DNA of 6,291 bases. Source: Xanthomonas translucens pv. translucens DSM 18974 (GTDB lineage: Bacteria; Pseudomonadota; Gammaproteobacteria; Xanthomonadales; Xanthomonadaceae). The translations under genes and the position numbers were made by a program. The stretch covers positions 1-6,291 of the forward strand of contig NZ_CAPJ01000046.1 in NCBI RefSeq assembly GCF_000331775.1, written 5' to 3'. How positions within the stretch are numbered: the first letter of the stretch is position 1; every line of letters starts with the position of its first letter. Positions 1-6,291 of this stretch are shown here, in pieces. The notes beneath the pieces are model-generated. The model was given only the letters and a program-made list of their open reading frames with translations. It made no database searches and was not told where the DNA came from.

Positions 1-3000
1 CGGCGGTGGTCGTACGCGAGGATAGCCCCGGCGACAAGCGCCTGATCGCCTATCTGGTTGTCGACGACGAGGTCGTCCTCAACGCCGACGCGTTGCGCAC
101 CCAGCTCAGCGCCCGTCTGCCCGACTACATGCTACCCGCGGCCTATGTGCCGCTCGCGGCGCTGCCGCTGACCGCCAACGGCAAGCTCGATCGCCGCGCA
201 CTGCCCGCACCCGATGCCGATGCGATCGCCACTCAGGCCTATGTGGCTCCCGAAGGCGAGCGCGAAATCCTGCTGGCCGACCTGTGGCACGAGCTGCTCG
301 GCGTCGAACAGGTCGGCCGCCACGACAGATTCTTCGCCCTGGGCGGACATTCGCTGTTGGCCGTGCGGCTGATCTCGCGTATTCGCACCGCGCTCGGCCT
401 GGAACTGCCCCTGGCCACGCTGTTCGCCCATCCACGCCTGGCCGATCTGGCCCAGGCCCTGGACAGCGTCGCCGCCAGCGCACTGCCGGCTATCGTGCCA
501 GCCGACCGCAGTCAGCCGCTGCCGCTGTCCTTCGCCCAGCAACGGCTGTGGTTCCTGGCTCAGCTGGATGCCCAGGCCGACCTGGCCTATCTGATGCCCA
601 ACGGTCTGCGTCTGCGCGGTCGGTTAAATCGCGACGCCCTGCGTCAGGCGCTGGACCGCATCGTCGCCCGCCATGAGACCTTGCGCACCCGCATCGTTCT
701 GCACAATGACAAACCGGTGCAGGTCGTCGACGCCGACAGCATTGGTTTCCGGCTATACGAACACGATCTCAGCGCTTGCCCCGACCCGCAAGCGCAAGCG
801 CAACGCCACGCCGAACAGGAAACCCGGACGCCCTTCGATCCGGCCTACCACACCCTGGCACGCGGCCAATTGCTGCGCTTGGGCGAGGACGATCATGTAC
901 TGCTGATCACCCTGCATCACCTGGTCTCCGATGGCTGGTCCATGGGCCTGCTGGTGCACGAACTGAACACCCTCTACGCCGCCTTCGCCCAAGGCCGGCC
1001 CGATCCGCTGCCGCCACTGCAACTGCAATACGCCGATGTCGCTGTGTGGCAGCGGCGTTGGATCAGCGGCGAGGTCTTGCAACGCCAGCGCGATTTCTGG
1101 CTCGAGCACTTGCACGATGCCCCGGCCCTGCTGGAGCTGCCCACCGACCGGCCACGCCCGCCGTTGCAGGACTATCGTGGCGATACCCTGGCCTTGGCCA
1201 TGGACACCGAACTGACCATGGCCCTGAAGGCCTTCGGCCAGCGTCATGGCACCACCGTGTTCATGACCTTGCTCGCCGCCTGGGGCGTGCTGCTGGCGCG
1301 CCTGTCCGCACAGGAGCAGGTGGTGATCGGCACCCCGGTGGCCAACCGCAGCCGCAGCGAGCTCGAACCGCTGATCGGCTTTTTCGCCAATACCCAGGCG
1401 CTGCGCATCGACACGCGCGCCAACCCCTCTGTCGCAGCGTTCCTTGCCCAGGTCCGCGCCACCGCACTGGCGGCCCAGAACCACCAGGATCTGCCCTTCG
1501 AGCAGCTCATCGAAGCGCTCAATCCCGTGCGCTGCCTGGACCACCACCCGCTGTTCCAGGTCATGCTGACCGTGGACAACCGGCTCACCAACGACCTGGA
1601 TTGGCCGCAGTTGCAGATCCAGGTCGCAGCCCAAGCCACCGCTACGATCAAGTTCGATTTGCATCTGGCCCTGCAGGAAACCGACGAGGGCATCGTCGGC
1701 GGCCTGCACTACGCCACAGCGCTGTTCGAGCGCAGCACCGTCGCCCGGTACGCGGCCCAGTTCCTTACGGTGTTACGCGGCATGCTCGCCGACGACACGA
1801 CCCAGATCGGTCGTCTGCCGCTGCTGCCACCGTCGGAGCGCCAGCAGGTGCTCTACGCCTTCAACGACCGCCCCGGACACCCTGCCGGCGACCGCCAGGT
1901 CCACAGCGCGTTCGAACGCCAGGCCGCCACCACCCCGGACGCCATCGCCCTGGTGGACGAGGATGCTAGCCTCAGCTACGCCGCCCTGGAGGCGCAGGCC
2001 AACCAGCTCGCGCATCACCTGTGCGCGCTAGGCGTGGCCCCAGACGAGCGCGTGGCGATCTGCCTGCCGCGCGGCATCGCCATGGTGGTCGCCGTGTTGG
2101 CCACGCTCAAGGCCGGCGCGGCCTACGTGCCGCTGGACCCGACCTATCCGGCCGAGCGCCAGGCCTACATGCTGCAGGACTGCCAGGCAAGGGTGCTGCT
2201 GACCACGCCGGCAGCATCGGCAGCGTTGGCTGTGCCGGCCGACCTAATGCTGGTGCATGCCGACGCCGCGCAGCCGGCGTGGCACGGCCTGCCCACCACG
2301 CCACCGGCGCGCGCCGGGTCGCCGCTGCACACCGCCTACGTGATCTACACCTCCGGCTCCACCGGGCGGCCCAAGGGCGTGGTGATGCCGCACGGCCCGC
2401 TGCTCAATCTGTTGCAGTGGGAAGCCGAGCATTGCGCTGGCGCCGAACTGCACGCCTTGCGCACCCTGCAGTTCTCTGCGTTGGGCTTCGATGCCAGCTT
2501 CCAGGAAATCTTCAGCACCCTCGGCACCGGCGGCACCCTGGTACTGATCGATGACACGCAGCGGCGCGACGCACATGCCCTGTACCGCCGTATCTGCGCC
2601 CAGCGCATCGAACGCCTGTACATGCCCTACATCGCCCTGCAGTCGCTGGCCGAGACGGTACTGGCCGATCCTGTCCTGGACGCGCTGGACTGTCCGCTGA
2701 AACAAGTGCTCACTGCTGGCGAGCAGCTGCGCATCACCCCGGCGATCCGCGCCTTCTTTGCCGCGCGTCCGATCTGCCGCCTGCATAACTACTACGGCCC
2801 CACCGAGACCCATGTCGCTTCGGCCCACCTGCTGCCGACCGACACCGAACGCTGGCCGCTGCTGCCGCCGATTGGCGCCGCCCTGCCGCGCACGCCGCTG
2901 TATGTGCTGGATGCGCAGCGCCAGCCGCTGCCGATCGGCGTGATCGGCGAGTTGTTCATCGCCGGCGTGCAGGTCGCACGCGGCTATCTGCACCGTCCGG

Positions 3001-6000
3001 CATTGACTGCCGAACGCTTCGTCCCCGATCCGTTCGCGACTCAACCCGGCCAGCGCATGTATCGCACCGGCGATCTGGCCCGTTGGCGTGCCGATGGCGA
3101 GATGGAATTCCTCGGCCGCAACGACGATCAGGTCAAGCTGCGCGGCTACCGCATCGAACCGGGCGAGATCGAAGCGGCATTGCAGGCCTGCCCGGGCGTG
3201 CGCGAGGCGGCAGTGCTGCTGCGCGAGGATCGCCCTGGCGACAAGCGCCTGGTCGCCTATCTGGTCGGCGCAGAACTGCAGGTGGAGCATCTGCGCGACC
3301 TGCTCGCCGCGCAGGTGCCCGAGTACATGGTGCCGACGGCGTATGTCGTGCTGTCGGCCATTCCGACCACCACCCACGGCAAACTGGATCGCCAGGCCCT
3401 GCCTGCGCCGGATGCCACCGCCCTGGCCGTGCCGGACTACGCCGCGCCCGAAGGCGAACTGGAAACCCAGCTCGCCACGCTGTGGTGCGAGCTGCTCGGC
3501 GTGGAGCGCGTCGGCCGTCATGACAGTTTCTTCGCCCTCGGCGGGCATTCGCTGCTCGGTGTGCAGCTGATCGCGCGCATCCGCAGTGCGCTGGGCCTGG
3601 AGCTGCCGTTGGCAACACTGTTCGCCCAGCCGCGCCTGGCTGACCTGGCCCTCGCCCTCGCCCTCGCCGCGCCCAGCACCCTGCCGGCCATCGTGCCGGT
3701 GCAGCGCCCTGCACCGTTGCCGCTCTCCTTCGCCCAGCAGCGACTATGGGTGCTGACCCAGTTCGATGCGCGTGCCGACCTGGCGTATCTGATGCCCGGC
3801 ACCGTTGCCTTGCGCGGCGCGCTGGACGTGGCCGCGCTGCAGCGGGCGTTGGACCGCATCCTCGCCCGCCATGAGGCCTTGCGCACCCGCTTCGTCGCCA
3901 CCGAGGACGGGGCCGCTCAGGTCATCGACCCTGTCGAGATGGGCGTGCCGCTGGAGTACATCGACCTGCGCCACGCGTCCGATCCCCAGGCCGCCGCCCA
4001 GCGCCATGCCGAGCAGGAGACCAGCCTCGCCTTCGACCTGGCGCGCGGTCCGCTGCTGCGCGCGCGCCTGTTGCAGCGCGCCGAGGACGATCATCTGCTG
4101 CTGGTGACGCTGCACCATCTGGTCGCCGATGGCTGGTCGATCGGCGTGCTGCTGCACGAGCTGGGCGCGCTGTACAGCGCTTTTGCCCAAGGCCAGCCCG
4201 ATCCGCTGCCGCCGCTGCCGATCCAGTACGCCGACTACACCCTGTGGCAGCGCCGCTGGATCGACGCGACGCTGCTACAACGGCAGCGCCAGTTCTGGCT
4301 CGATCACTTGGGCGATGCGCCGGCGCGGCTGGCCCTGCCCACCGACCGCCCACGTCCGTCCGCGCAGGACTATGCCGGCGCCGCCATCGCGGTGACGCTG
4401 GATGCCGCACGCACCCAGGCGCTGATCGCGCTGAGCCAGCGGCATGGTGCCACGCTGTTCATGACCCTGCTCGCCGCCTGGGGCGCGCTGCTGGCACGCC
4501 TGGCCGGCCAGGACCAAGTGGTCATCGGCACGCCCATCGCCCAACGCACGCGTGCAGAGACCGCCTCGCTGATCGGCCTGTTCGTCAACACCCAGGCGTT
4601 GCACCTGGACCTGCGCGCCGACCCGTCCGTCGCCGAGTTGCTGGCCCAGGTGCGCGCCACCGCGCTGGCCGCGCAGGCGCACCAGGACCTGCCCTTCGAG
4701 CAGCTGATCGAGGTGCTCAATCCGGTGCGCAGCCTGGCCTATTCGCCGGTGTTCCAAGTGATGTTCACTTGGCAGAACACGCCGCAGGTCGCGTTGGCGA
4801 TGTCCGGTCTGCACAGCGACGTCCTGCCCGGCCCGGCCCGCGATGCCAAGTACGACCTGGATCTGGATCTGCGGCTTGAAGGCGGCTGTATCGTCGGCAG
4901 CCTGCGCTTCGCCACCGCGCTGTTCGATGCCGACACGATCCAGCGGCAGTGGGACAGCTTCGATGTCCTGCTCGATGGCATCCTCGGCGACGCGCAGGCG
5001 CGGGTAAGTCGCTTGCCGCTGCTCGCGCCTGCACAGCAGCAGCAACTGCAAGCCTTCCATGCTGGCGATCGTGCCGGCGACACATCCGCGGCCGATCCGT
5101 GCAACTTAGCGCTCATGTTCGCGCAGCAGGCCTCGGCCACACCGCAAGCCATCGCCTTGGTCTGCGGCGAGAGCACGCTCAGTTACCACCAGCTCGATCG
5201 GGAGGCCAACCAGTTGGCGCACCGGCTGATCGCGCTGGGCGCGCGCCCGGATCGCTACGTGGCGCTGTGCCTGCCACGCGGCATCGCGCAGATCGTGGCG
5301 GTGCTGGCCGTGCTCAAGGCCGGCGCCGCCTACCTGCCGCTGGAGCCCAGCCAGCCCGACGAACGCCTCGCCGCTGTGCTGGCCGATGCCCAGCCGGTGC
5401 TGTTGCTCGTCGACGAGCTTGAGCGCGCGGGGTTCGCGGGGAATCACACCACACCGGTGCAGACCATCGCCGCGCTGCAGGCCGCAGCCTCGAACGCTCC
5501 CGAGCATGCCCCGACGGTGCCGCCACCGCACCCACAGCAGCTGGCTTATGTGATCTACACCTCCGGCTCGACCGGCAAGCCCAAGGGCGTGATGGTCGCG
5601 CACCAAGGCCTGAGCGTGCGTCTGCAGGACCTGATCCACACCTACCGGCTAGGTCCACAGGATCGCGTGCTGCAATTCGCCACGCTGGCCTTCGATGCCT
5701 CGGTGGAAGAACTGTTCGGAGCCCTGTGCAGCGGCGCCAGCCTGGTGCTGCGCGACGATGGCTGGCTCGATACCGAGCGGTTCTGGACGCGATGCGCGCA
5801 GGCAGGCATCAGCGTGGTCGACCTGCCCACCCGCTTCTGGGCAGATCTGTGCGCGCAGTCGCTGGATATCCCAACTTGCGTGCGCCAGGTCATCGTCGGC
5901 GGCGAAGCGCTGACGCCGGCCATGCGGCAACGCTGGCTGCAGGGCGCGCGCACGCCGCTGCTGGACACCTATGGGCCAACCGAAGCCATCGTGGTGGCCA

Positions 6001-6291
6001 GCGCCCAGGCCGTGGCCGCCGACGCCCCCATTGGCATTGGCCGTCCGCTCAGCGCCACGCGCGCTTATGTGCTGGATCGTGCCGGCCACGCGCTGCCGAC
6101 CGGCGCGTGCGGCGAACTGCATCTGGGCGGCGTGGCGCTGGCACGCGGCTATCTGGGTCGCCCCGACCTGACCGCCGAACGCTTCGTCCCCGACCCGTTC
6201 GCCGACCAGCCCGGCCAGCGCATGTACAAGAGCGGCGATCTGGCCTGCTGGCGCGCCGAAGACACCTTGGACTTCCTCGGCCGCAACGACC
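1..6291 (+). CDS. Modular non-ribosomal peptide synthetase, internal fragment (partial at both ends)
   Basis: One frame, with codons starting at base 3, is open across the whole window (2,096 full codons) and encodes the domain order A(end)-T-C-A-T-C-A(start). NRPSs are cytoplasmic megaenzymes: A domains activate an amino acid as its adenylate, T domains carry it on a phosphopantetheine arm, and C domains form the peptide bond. Each module has the expected size (about 1,066 residues for C-A-T). No start, stop or release domain is present, so the protein must be longer than 2,096 residues and this is the middle of an assembly line. Third codon positions are mostly G or C; at least three rare TTA leucine codons occur in frame (624, 1773, 5106). 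The NRPS call is secure from many core motifs; the specific gene and product are not recognised, so no symbol is given. Confidence 0.98.
3..215 (+). other. A1: C-terminal subdomain of an adenylation domain (partial)
   Basis: Residues 1-71 are the small, mobile C-terminal lobe of an adenylation domain whose main body lies upstream. The segment begins just after motif A8, with a REDSPGDKRLIAYLV stretch typical of this lobe, and ends with core motif A10, read as LTANGKLDRRALP. K61 in that motif is the invariant lysine that contacts the carboxylate and phosphate during adenylate formation. Because the pocket-lining residues between motifs A4 and A5 are missing, the amino acid activated by this domain cannot be predicted from the window. 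The matching segment of A2 (residues about 1070-1137) is very similar, including the REDxPGDKRL stretch. Confidence 0.95.
249..461 (+). other. T1: peptidyl carrier (thiolation) domain
   Basis: Residues 83-153 form a carrier domain, starting at APEGE and ending near LADLAQAL. The phosphopantetheine site is the motif FFALGGHSLL at residues 110-119, with S117 (bases 351-353) as the serine that a phosphopantetheinyl transferase modifies. The domain holds the residue activated by A1 and presents the upstream peptide to the C2 domain that follows. In NRPSs the GGHS form of this motif is usual for carriers that pass directly to a condensation domain, whereas carriers before epimerization domains usually read GGDS; no epimerization domain follows here. 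A linker of about 18 residues rich in Ala and Pro (462-515) joins it to C2. Confidence 0.97.
516..1817 (+). other. C2: condensation domain, LCL-like
   Basis: Residues 172-605 form a condensation domain of normal length (about 434 residues) that joins the peptide on T1 to the amino acid on T2. Core motifs in order: C1 LSFAQQRLWFL (from 175), C2 RHETLRTRI (about 224-232), C3 HHLVSDGWSMG (from H305; H306 is the catalytic second histidine and D310 the structural aspartate), C4 YADVAVWQR, C5 IGFFANTQALRI, C6 HQDLPFEQLIE, and C7 HPLFQVML. The intact HHxxxDG argues for an active domain. The C1 wording, the GGHS carrier upstream, and the lack of an epimerization domain or of an extra N-terminal HHxxxxxGD motif point to the LCL class, which takes an L-configured donor. 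This subtype is inferred from motifs and would need a phylogeny to confirm. Confidence 0.95.
1818..1895 (+). other. C2-A2 interdomain linker
   Basis: Residues 606-631 connect the end of C2 to A2. The sequence begins LLPPSERQQVLYAFND, a common NRPS C-A linker wording, and then becomes Pro- and Gly-rich. It is three residues shorter than the matching linker before A3, and together with the A-domain body it is where the lengths of the two modules diverge. Domain boundaries are approximate. Confidence 0.7.
1896..3413 (+). other. A2: adenylation domain, complete, substrate uncertain
   Basis: Residues 632-1137 form a full adenylation domain that selects and activates the second amino acid encoded here. 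Core motifs in order: A1 LSYAALE (657), A2 LKAGAAYVPLDP (702-713), A3 TSGSTGRPKG (783-792), A4 FDAS (829-832), A5 NYYGPTE (929-935), A6 GELFIAGVQVARGYL (from 982), A7 YRTGDLARW (from 1020, with D1024), A8 LGRNDDQVKLRGYRIEPGE (from 1037), and A10 THGKLDRQALP with K1127. Aligned to GrsA PheA, the ten pocket residues are D830, A831, Q834, Y873, L903, A905, Y930, V938, A939 and K1127. D830 should bind the substrate alpha-amino group, so an alpha-amino acid is expected. The remaining pocket is uncharged with two tyrosines. I do not recognise this code. Gln at the third position also occurs in proline- and glutamine-type codes, but the rest does not match. A10 reads THGK where NGK is usual. Confidence 0.96.
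3447..3659 (+). other. T2: peptidyl carrier (thiolation) domain
   Basis: Residues 1149-1219 form the carrier domain of the complete module. The phosphopantetheine site is FFALGGHSLL at 1176-1185, with S1183 (bases 3549-3551). It lies exactly 1,066 residues after the equivalent serine of T1, and the two domains are nearly the same in sequence, sharing LGLELPLATLFA, PRLADLA and most of the region between. It carries the residue activated by A2 and, after C2 acts, the extended peptide, which it hands to C3. The GGHS form again suggests direct transfer to a condensation domain without epimerization. Confidence 0.97.
3651..3668 (+). repeat. Three tandem copies of the hexamer ctcgcc
   Basis: Bases 3651-3668 hold three perfect copies of ctcgcc, encoding alternating Leu and Ala at the end of T2 and the start of the T2-C3 linker. 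The matching place after T1 (about 453-470) lacks this repeat, although the two linkers have the same total length. Gain or loss of a copy would add or remove two residues without breaking the frame. Confidence 0.85.
3714..5015 (+). other. C3: condensation domain, LCL-like
   Basis: Residues 1238-1671 form the condensation domain of the next module, which joins the T2-bound peptide to the residue activated by A3. Motifs: C1 LSFAQQRLWVL (from 1241), C2 RHEALRTRF, C3 HHLVADGWSIG (H1371, catalytic H1372, D1376, G1377), C4 YADYTLWQR, C5 IGLFVNTQALHL, C6 HQDLPFEQLIE and C7 SPVFQVMF. Every checked motif sits exactly 1,066 residues after its C2 counterpart, so the two condensation domains align without net length change. 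C3 is closer to the usual C5 wording (LFVNT) than C2 (FFANT). Motif wording and the GGHS carrier upstream suggest the LCL class with an L-configured donor; the class is inferred. Confidence 0.95.
5016..5102 (+). other. C3-A3 interdomain linker with a glutamine run
   Basis: Residues 1672-1700 link C3 to A3. It contains four consecutive glutamines from a near-perfect CAG run (5034-5045), followed by a Gly/Asp/Ala-rich stretch. It is three residues longer than the linker before A2 and has little resemblance to it beyond the initial LL.P, whereas the flanking condensation domains are closely similar. The A-domain start that follows reads LALMFAQQ, less conventional than the VHSAFERQ of A2. Boundaries are approximate. 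Confidence 0.7.
5103..6291 (+). other. A3: adenylation domain, cut at motif A8, predicted basic amino acid
   Basis: Residues 1701-2096 cover most of an adenylation domain; the window ends inside motif A8 (LGRND). Motifs seen: A1 LSYHQLD, A2 LKAGAAYLPLEP, A3 TSGSTGKPKG (1853-1862), A4 FDAS (1897-1900), A5 DTYGPTE (1988-1994), A6 GELHLGGVALARGYL (from 2037) and A7 YKSGDLACW (from 2075, with D2079). Aligned to GrsA PheA, the pocket residues are D1898, A1899, E1902, D1940, I1964, G1966, T1989, V1997 and V1998; the tenth, the A10 lysine, is beyond the window. Acidic residues at pocket positions 3 and 4 are typical of domains that bind a positively charged side chain, so Lys, Arg or Orn (or a close relative) is the best guess. 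The A7 motif has Ser for the usual Thr and Cys for the usual Arg of DLARW. The catalytic aspartate remains. Confidence 0.95.

Larger units (their letters stand above)
249..3446 (+). repeat. Module repeat unit 1 (T1-C2-A2), 3,198 bp
   Basis: This unit runs from the start of T1 to the start of T2 and is repeated, diverged, in the following unit. Carrier serine codons (351 and 3549) and condensation His codons (915 and 4113) are both exactly 3,198 bp apart. Similarity is highest in the T domains, the C domains and the A6-A8 part of the A domains, and lower between motifs A2 and A5. Such repeats are usual in NRPS genes and reflect module duplication; they are also sites prone to recombination and to assembly collapse. 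Confidence 0.9.
3447..6291 (+). repeat. Module repeat unit 2 (T2-C3-A3), truncated by the window end
   Basis: Second copy of the module repeat. Relative to unit 1, the offset is 3,198 bp through T and C, 3,207 at the start of the A domain, 3,210 at the A3 motif, 3,204 at FDAS, 3,177 at YGPTE and 3,165 from A6 through A7. All net length differences therefore lie in the C-A linker and A-domain body. The copy is incomplete because the window ends in motif A8. Confidence 0.9.

Noticed and set aside
129..131. Internal ATG as a possible gene start
   Set aside because: It encodes a Met inside the conserved A1 C-terminal lobe just before motif A10. No ribosome binding site or intergenic sequence precedes it, and the frame is open upstream to the window edge.
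753..1709. Minus-strand open frame of 318 codons
   Set aside because: Antisense to C2 with low-complexity composition. A similar antisense frame appears opposite C3 (4275-5060), as expected from the module repeat and not from a separate gene.
516..1817. C2 as a dual condensation/epimerization domain
   Set aside because: These domains are common in proteobacterial lipopeptide synthetases, but the extra N-terminal HHxxxxxGD motif that marks them was not seen before or near C1 of C2 or C3.
776..1969. Plus-strand open frame of 397 codons in another frame
   Set aside because: It overlaps the C2-A2 coding frame, is Arg/Pro/Ala-rich without domain motifs, and the NRPS frame shows all conserved motifs in the same DNA.
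2244..3548. Long minus-strand open frame of 434 codons
   Set aside because: It lies antisense to the conserved A2 and T2 domains. Its translation is Gln-, Arg- and Ala-rich without recognisable motifs, and long antisense frames are expected in GC-rich coding DNA with this codon bias.
3660..3713. An epimerization or methyltransferase domain between T2 and C3
   Set aside because: Only about 18 linker residues separate the carrier from the condensation domain, and none lies inside A2 between A8 and A10.
1..6291. A novel non-NRPS system, CRISPR array, RNA gene or mobile element
   Set aside because: The whole window is explained by continuous NRPS coding sequence. The repeats present are module copies and a short hexamer run, and no spaced direct repeats, transposase motifs or terminal inverted repeats were seen.

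Overview
The window lies entirely inside one very large plus-strand gene for a modular non-ribosomal peptide synthetase (NRPS). Reading from base 3, one frame stays open for 2,096 codons to the last base with no stop, so neither end of the gene is present. No intergenic DNA, promoter, ribosome binding site, terminator, RNA gene or mobile element was seen. Throughout this annotation, residue n of the partial protein begins at base 3n.

Layout: C-terminal piece of an adenylation domain (A1) and its carrier domain (T1); a complete elongation module C2-A2-T2; then C3 and most of A3, which is cut inside core motif A8. All domains that can be checked keep their main catalytic residues: the carrier serines (S117, S1183), the condensation HHxxxDG motifs (H305-G311, H1371-G1377), and the P-loop-like A3 motifs of A2 and A3. 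There is no epimerization, methyltransferase, ketoreductase or thioesterase domain, so this is an internal part of the assembly line. By collinearity it adds three consecutive residues to a longer peptide: residue 1 unknown (the selecting part of A1 lies upstream), residue 2 chosen by A2 (pocket read as D-A-Q-Y-L-A-Y-V-A-K, not confidently matched), residue 3 chosen by A3 (pocket D-A-E-D-I-G-T-V-V, acidic, suggesting a basic amino acid such as Lys, Arg or Orn).

The two modules are close copies. Carrier serine to carrier serine and condensation His to condensation His are both exactly 3,198 bp apart, and length differences are found only in the C-A linker and the adenylation domains. This fits module duplication followed by divergence or exchange of the adenylation core.

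Organism: DNA is strongly GC-rich by eye, with mostly G/C third codon positions. The wording of the conserved motifs (for example FVPDPFA..PGQRMY in the A domains and LSFAQQRLW at the start of both C domains) looks like proteobacterial synthetases, perhaps Xanthomonadaceae such as Xanthomonas or Lysobacter, or Burkholderiales. This is an impression, not a demonstration. The window looks like a canonical NRPS; the main open question is the peptide product and the substrate of A2.
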